Source: Lenzites betulinus
Lineage: Eukaryota > Basidiomycota > Agaricomycetes > Polyporales > Polyporaceae
NCBI GenBank assembly: GCA_022264855.1
Contig: JABYQU010000022.1
Coordinates: forward strand, 470,344-534,343
Reading direction: 5' to 3'
Length of the DNA: 64,000 bases
Below, one piece after another: positions 20,961 to 35,100 of the stretch. Positions within the stretch are counted from its first letter, which is position 1, and each line of letters begins with the position of its first letter. Position numbers and translations under genes: made by a program. Below the pieces are notes generated by a model, which saw nothing but the letters and a program-made list of their open reading frames with translations, searched no databases and was not told where the DNA came from.

Positions 20961-23900
20961 ATGGCGTCCCCACGCTCACCAAGACTGGTCGACTCGTTCA
21001 CCGCGCCCAAAGAGGTGCTCCAGGAGTTCGCGGACATGGCGGAGGAGGAGGACATCGACCCCTTCGCCGAGACAGCGTCGAAGCGGCAGATCGCTGCTCG
21101 ACAGTCAGACTACCACAACCGGCGGTTCAACCGCCAGGCGCTTGAGAGCGGCGACGCGTTCAAGGCCTCAGAAGATGGACAGGACGTGGAGGGCGGGTAC
21201 AAGGAGGCGATGCGGCTGCAGCGGCTGGAAAAGGAGGAGGAGCGGGTCCGCAGGGCGATTGAGGAGCGGGAGAAGGAGGCGCGCGATCAGGGGCAGTCGA
21301 AGATGGACCTCGACAAGACGCCGCCGCGCGAGGAGCTCGAGGAGGTGCAGAAGGAGCTCGCGGCGCTGCAGGGGAACAAGCGCAAGCGGCGCTGGGACCT
21401 GGAGGAGCCGTCCAAGGAGCAGCAGGAGGACAAGGAGAATAAGGGCGAGTGGTCAAAAGAGGCTCTCGAGGGCGCTGCGCCGAAGAAGCGGCGTTCTAGG
21501 TGGGATGCGACCCCCGCCGACGTCGCCGCCGAAACCCCAAGCGGGAAGCGGTCGCGCTGGGACCAAGCACCCTCTGCGGCCCCGGAGGTGGCCATGACCC
21601 CCATCATAATGAACGCCCCTGGTCTTATGCACGAGGACAAGCACAACCGCTACCTCACCGATGAAGAGCTCGATGCGCTGCTCCCTACCTCCGGCTACGC
21701 AATTGTCACCCCTCCCCCCGGTTATGCCCCCCTCGTCCGACCACCAAAACTTTCTGCGCCGTCTGTCACCGAGGTCGGAGGTTTCCAGATCCAGGAGAGC
21801 TCGGATGCCGCGGCCATGGCTGCTGCAGCTGGCCTTGCCCCTGAGCTTCCCACGGAGATTCCTGGTGTCGGTAACCTCGCATTCTTCAAGGCGGAGGACG
21901 CTCAATACTTCGCGAAAATCCTGAAAGAGGAGGACGAGACGGAGTTGTCAGTCGACGAGATGAAGGAGCGGAAGATCATGCGCTTGCTACTTAAGATCAA
22001 GAACGGCACTCCCCCCGTCCGCAAGACCGCCCTTCGTCAAATCACAGACAAGGCCCGAGAATTCGGTGCTGGGCCTCTGTTCGACAAAATCCTGCCTCTG
22101 CTCATGGAGCGTACTCTGGAGGATCAGGAGCGGCACTTGCTGGTCAAAGTCATCGACCGTGTCTTGTACAAGCTCGACGACCTCGTCCGCCCGTACGTGC
22201 ACAAGATTCTGGTGGTCATCGAGCCGTTGCTCATTGACGAAGACTATTACGCCCGTGTCGAGGGTCGTGAGATCATCTCGAACCTTTCCAAAGCTGCCGG
22301 TCTCGCTCACATGATCTCCACTATGCGTCCTGATATCGACCACGCCGACGAGTATGTGCGTAACACCACCGCTCGTGCGTTCTCGGTTGTCGCTTCCGCT
22401 CTTGGCATCCCGTCGCTGCTCCCCTTCTTGAAAGCCGTCTGTAGGAGTAAGAAGTCATGGCAGGCTCGTCACACCGGTATCCGCATTGTCCAGCAAATTG
22501 CTATCATGATGGGTTGCGCCGTCCTCCCTCACCTCCGGAATCTTGTCGAATGTATCGCGCATGGTCTGCAGGACGAACAGACGAAGGTGCGGACAATGAC
22601 CGCACTCGCCTTGGCCGCACTCGCCGAGGCGGCTGCTCCGTACGGTATCGAGTCCTTCGACAACGTCCTCAAGCCGCTGTGGGTCGGCATCCGTCTGCAC
22701 CGCGGCAAGAGCTTGGCGGCCTTCCTCAAGGCCATTGGCTTCATCCTCCCGCTCATGGACCCCGAGTACGTGCAGTACTACATCAAGGAGGTCACCATCA
22801 TCCTAATCCGCGAATTCCAAACGTCGGATGAGGAGATGAAGAAGATCGTGCTGAAGGTCGTGCAGCAGTGCGCCGCGACCGAGGGCGTCACCCCGCAGTA
22901 CATCAAGCAGGACATCCTCCCCGACTTCTTCAAGGCGTTCTGGGTGCGCCGTATGGCGCTCGACCGCCGTAACTACCGCCAAGTTGTGGAGACCACCGTC
23001 GAGCTCGCGCAGAAGTCCGGCGTCGCGGAGATCGTGGGCCGTATCGTCAACGACCTCAAGGACGAGGCGGAGCCGTACCGGAAGATGGTCATGGAGACTA
23101 TTACGAAGGTCGTCGCGTCGCTCGGTGCCTCCGACATCGATGAACGCCTTGAAATCCGCCTGGTCGACGGTATTATCTATGCCTTCCAGGAGCAGACTAC
23201 GGAGGACCAGGTCATGTTGGACGGTTTCGGTACCGTGGTTAACGCGCTCGGTACGCCTCTCTGCCTTGTTCCTGCTCTCAGCCGTGCTAATTGATTTTGT
23301 AGGTATCCGCGTCAAGCCATACCTCACCCAGATCGTCTCGACGATCCTCTGGCGTCTCAACAACAAGAGCGCTAAGGTCCGTCAGCAGGCAGCAGATCTC
23401 ACGACGCGCCTGGCGGTGGTCATCAAGCAGTGCGGCGAAGACCAGCTTCTTAGCAAGCTTGGACTTGTGCTCTTCGAACAGCTTGGTGAAGAGTACCCCG
23501 ATACGCTCGGTAGTATCATTGCTGCCGAGGGTGCGATTGCCAACGTTGTGGGTATGACACAGATGAACCCCCCTGTGAAAGATCTACGTGAGTGGTTTCA
23601 TACTTATTCCACCTACTATGTTGCTGACCGGTCATATAGTCCCCCGTATGACACCTATCCTTCGTAACCGACACGAAAAGGTGCAAGAGGCAACCATTAA
23701 CTTGATTGGCCGTATCGCAGATCGTGGCGCCGAGTTCGTTCCCGCTCGCGAGTGGATGCGTATCTGCTTCGAACTCCTGGACCTGCTCAAGGCGCACAAG
23801 AAGGGTATTCGTCGTGCCGCCGTGAACTCGTTCGGTTACATCGCGAAGAGCTTGGGTCCCCAGGATGTCTTGCAGGTGCTCCTCACCAATCTGCGTGTAC

Positions 23901-24562
23901 AAGAGCGTCAGAGTCGTGTGTGCAGTACGGTCGCCATTGCCATCGTCGCGGAGACTTGCGGACGTGAGTAATATTGTTCCTTTAGCGACTACTTTTACTA
24001 ATCAATTTCCACAGCCTTCACCTGTATCCCCGCCATCCTGAACGAGTACCGGACAGCAGAACTCAACGTCCGCACCGGTTGTCTGAAGGCCCTCTCCTTC
24101 GTCTTCGAGTATGTCGGCCCCCAATCCGCGTACTACGCCGACTCCGTCGTCACCATGCTCGAAGACGCGCTCACCGACCGCGACCTCGTGCATCGCCAGA
24201 CCGCAAGCACGATCGTCAAGCACCTCGCGCTCGGCGTCGCCGGGCTCGGCTGCGAAGACTCGATGCTGCACCTCATGAACCTCGTCTGGCCGAACTGCTT
24301 CGAGACGTCCCCGCACGTCATCGGCGCGGTCATGGAGGCGATCGAGGCGATGCGCGTCACGCTCGGGCCCGGCGTGCTGCTCAGCTACACGCTCCAGGGC
24401 CTCTTCCACCCCGCGCGCAAGGTGCGCGAGGTGTACTGGCGGATCTACAACTCGCTCTACCTCGGCGCGGCCGACGCGCTCGTGCCGTTCTACCCGGACC
24501 TGAGCGAGCTGAGCGAGGGCCAGAACGTGTACGACCGCCACCCGTTGCAGATGTTCATCTGA
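20961..24562 (+). CDS. splicing factor 3B subunit 1 (SF3B1/Prp10/Hsh155)
   Basis: Core scaffold of the U2 snRNP SF3b complex; it clamps the U2/branch-site helix and the bulged adenosine. Four exons: 20961..23250, 23303..23587, 23640..23963, 24015..24562; 3447 nt, 1148 aa. The N-terminus is charged and carries RWD-type motifs that bind U2AF homology partners ([25 protein letters not shown]). The C-terminal two thirds are HEAT repeats ([57 protein letters not shown]). The lysine equivalent to human K700 is kept in DEQTKVRT (about K542). Compared with the human protein (about 1300 aa) the N-terminal region is shorter, as in many fungi. The first exon is 2.3 kb, while the remaining three introns are 51-52 bp. 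Confidence 0.97.
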
Positions 24563-24823
24563 GCGCAGTAATGTCATGTTGTACGATAGCTTTCTCGGTG
24601 CTGTGTATACGCGTATTTTAGGACTCCCCATTGCAATTATTGTCTTGGCTCTTCACTGGTCACTGGTCATCTGAGATTGCACCCATGGGTGTGCAATATG
24701 AGGTCACATCGCCGGCGAGGAATATGAGACAAGATATTCACAGCGCCGGGCTGCGGCAGAAGAGGTAAGTTATGCCTTCCAGAGCCGACGAAATACAACA
24801 CAATCCGAGACTGATTATGTACA

Positions 24824-27800
24824 TCATGACCCGCCCGTCAGCCCGGGCGGGAACCCAGCGAAATCTACCTGATCTTGAATTTCACGCCCTGCGACGGTGA
24901 ACGCGATGCGCAGCCGCAAACGGATGTTGGCCTAGTCAGATTGGTCAGTACGCTGCGTAAAGCAGGTGGTGTGTCGAAGACTTACTCCAGCGGGAGCAAG
25001 CACGCGCATCTCCTGCGTCTCCGCGTGGCCGGGCTGGACGTCCGGACTCGAGATCGGCGCCATCTGCAGCTGTTGCGACTACGTGCGCGCACGCGCGCCC
25101 CGTTAGCAGGATTCCCACCGCCTACATCAAGCACACGAAGCTCACCTTGGGCACAGCGGCCTGGAAGTTCAGACCAGAGAGCGGGTTCGCGCCCGTCGCG
25201 ACAAAGTGCGCGAAGATGCGCACGAGCCCGGGGCGCGTGGGCGACGTCTGCGGCGTGAGCGTCACCCGGAGCTCGTTCTTGTCGTACGCCGTATACGTCG
25301 GCGCTGCGATGGCGGGAGCTGGCGGCGGCGGCGGCGACGTGGCCTGCGACGGCGGCGCTGGGGCTGTACTGCCAAACAGGGAGGGTTGGACGGCGGTGTA
25401 CGGCGCGGCGCCGCCGCCGGGGGGTGCTGCTGGGGAGGGCGAGTCGAACAGGCCGAGGATGTCTTGCGCGATGTTGCGCTGTGCAGGGGCGGGCGCGGGC
25501 GATCCGGTGGTAGGCGGCGTCGCGGAGCTCCCGAAGATCTCGGCGAGCAGGTCTTGGGTTGCGGGGGCTGTTGCCTGGCCGTTGGGCGCTGGAGCGCTGC
25601 CGACGTCGTCGCCCAGGAGGTCCGCCTGTGCGAGAATCAGCGAATCGTCACAAGAGCGGTGGGCTGTGGGGACTTACGTCCTTGCCTGGCTGGATGGAGC
25701 CGACGGGCTTGTTCTCGCTCACTGTGGCGTATATCAGCGACCGGATGTGAGTCGAGTAGAGCGTGCCACGCACCGACACCCAGCACTGTCGCCTTCAGCT
25801 CCGGCGCGGGCATGCGTTCCAGCACGCCCGCGCGGGTCTCGCCGAGGTTGAACAGGCTCGCAAACTCGACCGCGCGCTGCTGGAGCTCCAGCTCGAGGCT
25901 CGTTGTGTATGTCATCAGCAGCGTCTGTATTCGCTCCTGCTGCGCGGGCGACGTTGTGGGACGCGCCGAGATCTTCGTGATCGCGGTGAGGACAAACTGC
26001 CGCGTAAGATAGTTTGCGTAAGGCGAGTCGAGGACGGACAGGAGGAGGTCGAGGATCTCCTTGTCCGTGATCTGTGGGGTGCAGAGTCGTAAGTCAACGA
26101 GATAGAAGTCACGGTCGTTGACGTATTGTACGCACCGGCTTAACCTGCTCCTCATCGACGAGACCGCCTTCAAGGAGGATTTCGCTGTACTCGCCGATCA
26201 CCCACGTTGCCGACAAGGTGAGCGACTCTTGCGAGATGTCCGAGCGAAGAGACGTGTAAAGCTTCGAAGTGGTGTACGCTTGCAGTTCGGGGGTGTGCGC
26301 AACAAGCCGGATGAACGCCGAGAGGATCTCTTCACGGACGAAGTTACCCGCCTAAGCGAGGGTAAGCCGGAGGTCCGCATCACAATGTGTTGAGCGTACC
26401 TACCAACTTCAGAACACGCAGAACCGTGTCGATATGCCAGCGTTTGTTGGGGGCAAAGCGCTCCGCAGCCAGACAGATCTGAGTCGTCATCCCGAGCTTA
26501 AACTCGTCGTCTGCGACCTCCAGGAAAGCTAGCAGCTCCCGGATGAGGATTCGTACGTTCTGCTCGTTGATCAGCGCATACGAGAGCTCGAGCGCACGTC
26601 GACGAATGGAGATATCGCCGTCGCGCAGACAGTCCAGTATAATGTTACGGTGCCGCTGGACCGCGTTCGTGTCTATCGCGACGACCTTGTTCAGCGTGTT
26701 GAGCGCGACATAACTAGCACACAGGCGAAGTTAGATGTAAGCGCTTTGGAACACAGTGAAGAAACAAACCGAATGTTGTTGTCGCGGTTGCTCAGGAACT
26801 TGCCCAAGATGTTGATTGCCATGACGCGTAGCCCGCTATCCGCCTCGATCTCGAGAACAGTCATTACGGTCTCGTACAGGATCGAGTTGCCGACGTTCTT
26901 GGATGAGTCGGTGTTTGTTGCAACCTACGCAAGCAGAATTTATATAATGATCTGCGTGGTACCGAGAGGTCATTACCTGAGCGAGGATGTCGTTCATGGT
27001 CTCGCTTGCTCTTGCGTCCCCCCTGCCCAGCAGGCGCATAAGGCGCAGTATTTTGACTTGCAGGAAGGGATCTGTGATTCCGGAGACATCGTGTTCGGGG
27101 CTGTAACCTGTTGTGACTAGTGACTTCAGATGACGGACAAGCAAGGGGACGGCCTGGACGACAGGAGCGCGCGTAAGGGTCGTGCAATATTGGAAGGCAC
27201 AGAACTCGTACGTTGCGGAACTCTTCCAGACTCGCGGGGTCGATCTGACAAATCTCGGTGACAAGTGTAATAGCTGTAAGCAGGACGCCGTGATTGCGGT
27301 CCGCGAGGAGGTTCTTCGACTTTGCGACGAAGTGATCTGCGAGGTCGGGAACTTTGCGCACTACACGGAGGGCGCACAAAGCAGCCTAGGGCGGTGCTTA
27401 GAATCAATTTAGCAAAGATGCGACAACTAGGCGTACCTTCTTGCGAATGTAAGTGTTACTCGAGCCCAACAGCTTCTCGATCTCGTTTGCCAAGTCTCGC
27501 GACATTTCTTCTGACGCTATATCCGCGAAGGTACACAGAGCCAGGCCGACCGCATACATATTCGCGTGGTTCATGTCACTGCGGATTGGTTAGATGACCT
27601 CACCGGTAGACGCTACTGCAGACGTACTTCTTGAGGGAGTTCGTAACAAGCGTCAGCACTTCTTGGCTCTCATCCAGCAGCAGCATGATGCCCAAATAAC
27701 CCAGACGTTTGTCTCCAAAACGAGGGCTTGCTACGAGTTTGAGGCACTCGATCTGGCCAAAATGGGCATCGAAGCCGAGCATGTGGATGTAGAGGAGTTT

Positions 27801-28059
27801 GGCGACATTGTTATGTCTGGCGTAAGAGTCTTCTTCACGGAATGAGGCACGTATGGCAGCAGACTCTTGTTTGATCAGAGCGCGCTCGTCTGCAACAGTC
27901 TGGAGGGCTGAGATGAGTACGGCAGCGGGGCACTTGATTGGACTGTGTACGCGACTAACCTTGCATGCCCGTATGCCCTTGATGAGAGCTGTTCTACAGG
28001 TCAGCGGTACTGTTTCCTGGAGAAGCAGCAGACGTACCCTTGAGGTTATGGTAGGGCAT
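24824..28059 (-). CDS. AP-1 clathrin adaptor complex, gamma subunit
   Basis: Large subunit of the AP-1 adaptor that sorts cargo between the trans-Golgi network and endosomes. Fourteen exons (complement): 28038..28059, 27960..27988, 27628..27899, 27437..27578, 27212..27385, 26977..27153, 26770..26924, 26404..26713, 26136..26351, 25780..26071, 25678..25721, 25146..25625, 24986..25078, 24824..24931; 2514 nt, 837 aa. The N-terminus [17 protein letters not shown] and the trunk ([51 protein letters not shown]) are gamma-adaptin signatures. An Ala/Pro-rich hinge covers about 600-720, with DLLGLF-like DILGLFDSP as a possible clathrin/accessory motif. The ear domain (about 725-837) ends [12 protein letters not shown]. 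Exons 1 and 2 are only 22 and 29 nt and were placed by the conserved N-terminus and phase. Confidence 0.96.
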
Positions 28060-28339
28060 CCTCGAACGGCGAAGTGGTGGACAGTGTCTAGCTTTGGCGG
28101 TGAGCGTGCGGCTTCGCACCGCTACCGCCAGTTTCGGTTATCGATTTACTTCTGGGCCAATAACCCATGCCGCTGAGTTGGGCAAGGGTGTGTGGGCCAA
28201 TGGGAGGGCCAGATAGTATTAGGTAATGATCTGTACACCAGCATCCCCCAGTTAAGTAGTTAACCGCGCTGAACGTGCCTTGCTCTCGCTTCGCTCTCTC
28301 CATCTTGCCACCATCTCCTCTCCCTCTCTCCTCCCCGCA

Positions 28340-31206
28340 ATGGCTTCCCAGAAGCCGCGGGCTCACTTGCCTCGTCTGGCCCCACCACTGGCATTGGCAC
28401 CAGACCCGGTCAAAGAAGCTTTCACTAAACTCGGTCTCACCGAGGAGCAGTTCAAGGCTAAACAGTCTGAAATGATGGAAAGTCTCTTCCGCAAACAACC
28501 TCCCTTCGTCCCGAGAGAGGCGCCTCAGAAAGCACCTCCAAAGCTCTCATCAAGCTCCTTCGAACGTATGGTAGCTTCCTCCAGCCGCTTCTCTCGCGAA
28601 CGTTCCCGCTCGGTATCCAGTTCGTCCTCTTCCCGAGGGCCGTCTCCCGCTCCGAGGACACCCGCGAGGAAAGACCAGTCTGAATCAACTCCACAACGCC
28701 CTCGGGACCAGATGGAACTCATAATTGAGGAACGAAACCGCGTCAAACAAGATAAGATGAGAGGTGTGCTTCACGTTGTGAATCGGAGGTCTGCAGTCTC
28801 ACAGCTCGCGGAACAGGATCTATGTCGCGTCAACGCGAAGAAACACGCGTCCCAGCAACTCCCATGCACCATTCTACGCGCCCCAAATCAATAGACGTGG
28901 GTTGCACACGTTATCGTCTGGCTATGCTGCTAACTTCTTGTGCAATTGCCATAGTATCCGCCTCAAACCCCTCATCATTACAGGTATTACAGTGAGCGTG
29001 TGGTAGGAGAAGCGTCGGGGTCAAGGCATACTCTGGTGCGTATACATTACCTCATATGAACCTCTCCTCTCCAACCTGCTTCGTAGGACCAATCTAGGGT
29101 ACCTGTCACACCATCGAGCAACTATGACAGGGGGAAGTTCAAAGTCCCTCTTCCACCGTTTGCGATTCCTCGTACACCCTCGAACCGTGAACCAAACTCT
29201 TCTTGCCCGCCCACACCACGCTCGAGCCCTCCACCGGTGGTCAACATGGTCTCGTCGCCGGGGCCTATGAGGCCAGGTCCCATGGAGGAAGACGACTGTC
29301 TCCCGTACACTCTTCCGCCTGGTCCGTATTCACCCATCAAACCAGATCTTTCCTATGCTGCAATCATCGGCCAGGCTATCTTGGCCTCTTCGGGGCATGC
29401 TCTGGCTCTGCAAGATATCTATGAGTTCATCACCACCGTTTACCCGTATTACAAGCGCGGCGAACCCACGTGGATGAACTCTGTCAGGCATGCCCTCAGC
29501 ACTATGGCAGTCTTCAGGAAGGTTCAGCGAGATAGGTCGGAGGGTAAGAGCCTGTGGGCAGTGTGGGATTGCGACATCCCTTGTTTTGATGGCGGCGGTT
29601 TCAAGAAGTCTCTTTGCGCGGACATGAGCAGCGCGGCAACCGCCAAAGCCTCCAGGAAACGTGGTGCTGAGGAAACAGGCGCTTCTAAAGCAAAACGCAG
29701 GAAGACGGTCGAGCAGCCCCCGGAGGAAAACCTTCAACCGTTGCCGGCAATGGCACCTGCGCCCATGCTGCCTCCATACTTCCCGCACGTCACCCCAGCC
29801 AACCCTTATCATCAACCATACTATCAGCTAGCTTGTGCCCAACAACAGGTTCCTGCCGATGTACTGTTCCCTCCGTTGCCCCCGTCTTCGAACTACCATC
29901 GCGTCATCTCTCGAGCAGCGTCGACTTCCAATGCACAGGGTGTAACCCAAAGACCTTCAGACGACCTTCCTGCGTTGCCTCCAACGGTAACACGCACCCC
30001 AACTCCTTCACTTATCGAGCCGCCATCGTCGTCGCCACCGGTACCTGAATTGGACCAAAGCCTGAGCTGCTCTTCAAGCCCGACATCCTCCTCCCATCCG
30101 AGCCTCGTGGACGAGTCCTCGCGAGATCCATCTCCAATTGTGGCGTCGGCATCGCCCATCATGCAGGGTCCTGTCGAGGACCCGGAAGCGTTGTGGTTGC
30201 AATCCGATGGCCCAGCTCCGCCGCAGCCAGGAGCCACTTCGAAATCCACCAAGAAAGACAAGGGCAAAGGGAGGGCAGCTGGCAGCACTATGAAGAAGCG
30301 CTCACAGGTCTGTTTCCTTGTCTCTGTACACCGTACTCGGACGTTGACATCCACGTTCAGGCATTGCCGGCACTCCCACCACCTCCGTCGCCAACACCTG
30401 AGCGGCGTACAGCATCTATCGCGCGGTATGGATACCGGACACCTAAGAAGAAGTCGGGTAAGGCGAGCCCTGCGAAACGGAGCCCAGCCAAAGCTCTCCC
30501 AATCAGAGCGCCAGTCGTTCCTCGTCCCATCACACCTCCATCCATGACCGCTAGTGTGGAGGATATCATGCTCGCAATGGAGCAACATGCAGCGTCTGGT
30601 TGTTCAACGCGTTCTTCGTCGCCGTTGTCTGAGGTCGAAGTGGCCACGATGGTCTCGTCTGCGTACTCTGACGTTGAAGACGCCTTTGACAGACCTTCGA
30701 CTCCGGAGTATCCCCCCTCATCTTCATTGCCTTCAACGCCGCCCCAACGCCTCGCAGACCTCGAAGCCGAGCTGTTCAACTTCTCGCCATTCAAATCGCC
30801 TCGGGTGTATCCTTTCCCTAGGCATGGGTCGTCTCCAACGTTCATCAACGACAACCACGCCGTCCTCCCGTCTATCTATACTCCCCGCGCGCCCTACCTG
30901 CAGCCGGGTAACATCGAGGAACTCATGAGTGCTGAAGCCGGTCCCTCGACTGATCGCTCCCCCAAAGGCGTGCCCAGGACCCCAAAGAAGACACCCTTGC
31001 AGCGGCCAGGGAGCTCCGGAAACCCCAGAGCGCCTTCTCCGTTTGGCACTCCTTCTCGTGGGACGCGCAGCGCATTTGAGGACGACCTTGCCTCTTTCTT
31101 CCAGAGTCCTGGCGGATCCAGTCTATTTGACTCCTTCCTTCCCGGGATCGGGAAGTCTCCCGTGTTATATGGTCTCCAGAGCCCCGGGTTTGGTGCCCAG
31201 TTCTGA
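28340..31206 (+). CDS. forkhead-domain transcription factor
   Basis: Five exons, 28340..28763, 28805..28896, 28955..29035, 29087..30307 and 30361..31206, total 2664 nt, 887 aa. The winged-helix domain lies at about residues 280-365: KPDLSYAAIIGQAILASSG, the helix-3 recognition segment WMNSVRHALSTMAVFRKVQR, then GKSLWAVWDCD. In place of the canonical NSIRHNLS it has NSVRHALS, so the usual DNA-contacting Asn is Ala. A KASRKRG...KAKRRK cluster follows as a likely nuclear signal. The remainder is Ser/Pro-rich with many SP/TP sites (for example SPKGVPRTPKKTPLQRPGSS), suggesting control by CDKs. The first introns are weak (41 bp and a GTGGGT donor), so residues 141-200 are less certain. It is head-to-head with AP-1 gamma, 280 bp apart. 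Confidence 0.88.
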
Positions 31207-32185
31207 GCCTACACATGCATCGTTCCGGACGACGGTCTACAATTTTCCCTCAATGACGACTTGTGACGATTTACGACGGCTCTCCATCAGCCGTCCGACG
31301 ACTAGCCCCTACTACGTTATCCACCTATTCTTATCGGCTTCGAACGTTCCGATCACTCATGGACACATCCACCGTCCAATACCAGACGGGACTTCCTGCC
31401 ATTCGCGGTTCTGCTACATCTTGCTTGCTCGCACTCGGTCTCTGTACATACTGTCACCTTTGTCTCGTATCTCGCACCCCTGTCCTCTCTGTCTACTCTC
31501 GCACGTCGCACGCATCCATCCTCTCGCCCTCTTCCCTTCCGACGTCTTGTTTCCATGCGCACGGGCCCGCCCGCCCGAAGCCCTGTCTCGCTTGCCAGAG
31601 CACGTAGCATTAGTCGCGCCTCAGCTTGCTTTGTATCCCCCGCTCTGAGTTTGTACCAGACCCCCGTGACCCATCTACCCCAGCGGCCTCTGTCTTTCTC
31701 CCGGCCACTATTGTCTCAGGCCTACCATGTACTTTACGCGCCTCGCGCTAGCCTTGCCCGCCGCCCTCTTGCATAGTCTCATTCGACAACCCATGGACAC
31801 ACGGCTATATTTCGTAGAGTGTGTACTCCCTTATTTTGTTATGACGGGTGGCCAATGTCGATGCCACCTTGGCCCCAAATGTGTTGCTGGTGTGCAGTAC
31901 ATCATTAGGCATCCTAAGTCGACCGCCCGGCGCTGCCTCGACCTACCTAGAGTTGTACTTGGAATTCACACCACCCACGGTGCATCGACCTGCAAGAGCA
32001 GCGAACGTTTTATACAACACACTATAATAAATCCGCGTATCCAATAATGTCGACGAGGCATAGTACTCCTATGCGCGATGGTATGATACAAAGTCCGGTC
32101 TTCCGAAGTACATGAAGCATATATGTACACTCCCATCGCGTCCGTTCCGAGCGGGAGACATTAGAATGGCTGCGAGTCTCGCATT
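31207..32185. other. convergent intergenic region, no gene seen
   Basis: About 1 kb between the stops of two convergent genes (forkhead and LIG4), so it should hold both 3' UTRs. It is pyrimidine-rich from about 31300 to 31720. Short open frames have Ser/Arg/Cys-rich composition and no family resemblance. A weak AATAAAT-like site is visible near 32026. Confidence 0.55.
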
Positions 32186-35100
32186 TCAAGGATTGAATTC
32201 TAGACGAAGTGTCAGACCACCAGGATGTTGCGAGAGGTAGTGGCTTAGCTTACCTTCCTCGTCCAACAAAGTCTCCTCCGCTACGCACGCGTCGACCCAG
32301 TCTGAGATGACAAGATGTCTGCGTTTCGGCCTGGACCCATACATCATTCAGAAGGACCATAACGGCAAGGACGATGTACTCACTCGGACGTGCGTGCGAT
32401 GAGCTCCTTGCGCCGACTGATGTCCCGCTTGTCGAGCACGACATGCGTGAGCTTAGGGTCATCGAGATCGGTGACGCGCCCGCCGTTGTCCACGATGAGC
32501 TTCGCCATCTCCGTGAACCTGCCGCGGATCAGGTTGGCACACCCTTACGCTGGCAGCGAGAAATATGGGCTGACATACCGTTTCTCGATGTCGGCCTCGC
32601 GCGTAGTGTTGACTGTCATGCTGTGCTTCCTAGCGTTAGGGGGGGTGTCGAGGTAGAAACACCTAAGCAATGGCGATCAGACAGGAATGACGCTTTAGAA
32701 GGCGCAGAGCTTACAGATGCTTGAAGATATGCTCTTCATCATAGTGCATAGCAGTGTCGTCCTCTCCCATTCGCACCTCAGACATGTTCCCCTGCACAAC
32801 AACAGCTTACTCCAGGCTTCATCCCGAACAGGTCGCCGGATGGACCTACCTTGTCATCCGCCTGCTGCGACGCGCCTTCGTCCTGTTCGACCTTTTCCCA
32901 GTCATCATCATCGAACGCGACCTCGGGATCACGCCCGACATCCTCGTTCTCCGAATCTGGCTCAGGCTCAGTCTCGCTCTCGGTGTCAGACCCGCCTTCA
33001 GCAGCAGCACTCGGCCGCTTGGCCCCGACATCGAACCACTCCGCCAGCGACGGGTCGATCTCAGCGTCCGCCTTCGGCGAGGCGGCGGCATTGTCGGGGG
33101 ATTGGCTCTTCTTCGATGTCGAGGGCGCGGGCACGGGAGGCTCCTCGTCGGGCTCCTCTTCGGTGTCGCTATCGTCCATATTATATTCGTCCATTTCCTT
33201 GCGCGCAGCGGTGGCGTGGAAGAAGTACCTAGTGATCCTGTCAATAGACATGCAAGCCAAAAGCTTGAAACGACAGACTTCTTGGTGAGCGGCACGATCT
33301 CCTCCTGAGCAACGCAATCCAGAATCCACTGGGGACGAATGATGTCGCAAACGCCCTTATTGACGATGAGCTTGATATCGTATGCTGCAAACGAAGTCGG
33401 TCGTTATGGAACCCGTGAACGTCGGCGGACCTACTTACGAGTTGTTTGACCGCCGTAGACGATGAGGATGTCGGGGTCATTCCGTGCGACCTGTGCATAT
33501 TTGCCGCCATGTGCATGTATCCTGGATGGCTGTTAGCCGAGCGTGTCGCGCCGAGAGGAGGGCTAGCTTACATCTGCAGCAACGCCTTCTTGTCGTCCGC
33601 GCCGGTGCGCGACTTGGGGTCGGAGTAGACAACTTGTATTTCATACTGTTAAAGATATAGTGAGGGAGGATCTCTGTGCCACTCACCAAACTTGAAATCC
33701 TTGAATAAGTCAGATTCGACCTTGACGTCTTTGAGATTTACCCCTCGGTACTCAGGCATTATAGTCGGCTACCACTCCGCGTGAGAACTAGAAGTCTTAC
33801 TCCTGTTAGATGTAGGACGCACCTTCTTCGCTGTTCGATTCTGTTTCTTCTTAGGTTTGCTACATCACCACGAATTAGCAACGAAGAAGGGGCGTTATGG
33901 CAGGCTGTCGGACACCACGTACTCATCACCGTCCTCCATCTTCCTCTTCTTCTCGGACCGGATGCTCTCGAGCACAGCTAGACAGGCCTGCATGAGTGGA
34001 CAACGAAAAGGTGGCAGAGTGGCAAATGGAGGGCCGCAGTCAACCTGGGGACGTACCAGAGGCGGTCATACAATCAGCGATGGACAGGTCGTCACGGATC
34101 TGCAACGCTCGCGGGAACCGCATTGTGAAGCCCAGGTGGTACATGTCCGAACTCGTGATCTCTGCGGCCTTCACCTTCAAGATAAACGAGCTAAAGGCAT
34201 ATCATAATACATGAGCGTTTGTGACAAACGTGGTCAATCAGCGGCTCACTCTTGCGGCTCGAGATAAACGTCGCCTTTGTCCTCGTGCCCCTTCCTTGAC
34301 ACCTGCAGGAAGCTAGGTGTGTCTCGTCCCCAAGGTTTCCAAGGCTTTTGGCGGAGCCAGATGTAATCGGCGTACGAGAGACCACTTCCGATGCGTACAA
34401 AGGTGCTATACCTGTGAAGTTGGGAATGTCAGTGTGCGCACGCAAGTATATCTTCTCGGGTTCTGACTCACTTTGGCTCGTCATCATCGTTTCCCCGACG
34501 GTCGTCAAGCACGGCGCAGATGAGTGTAGACACTCCTCCAGAGCGTCTGCCGGATCCATAATTGCCAGCTAAGAGACGTATGAGCCGCAAGCCCTTTGTA
34601 GTAGATGGCAAACCTTACCAACGACGAGGACGTCTACCGTCTCCCCCATGTTGTCCTGTGCATGTGTCGGACAGAGTCACTGACAATAGCCTTCTAACTA
34701 CTCACCATGTATTCCGGCTTGACCTAAGGGACGTAGTCAGCAAGATATGACATGTAGAGCGGCAGCGAAGGAACGGCACCTTGATCCAGTCCTTGTTCCT
34801 GCCGTTCAAAACATACTCGGAGTCCGGATGCTTCAAGATCAGACCCTCGCCGCGGTTCGCGATAATCTCATCCATGCGCAGTCGAATGTCCTGGGCGGTG
34901 CGACCCTCGAACTCGGCGACGATCTCGATCCGCCCTGCAATCTCCTGGATGTACGCGCGAAGATTGCGCTTGCGGAACTTCACGGTCCTGTGCAGGAGCG
35001 GCATACCGTTCAGGTAGAGTAGGTCGAACACTCTAACTGTGAGCAGGAGAATAGTGAGCTTGCTATGATATGTGTGAACAAGATTGCATGGCTTACAGCA

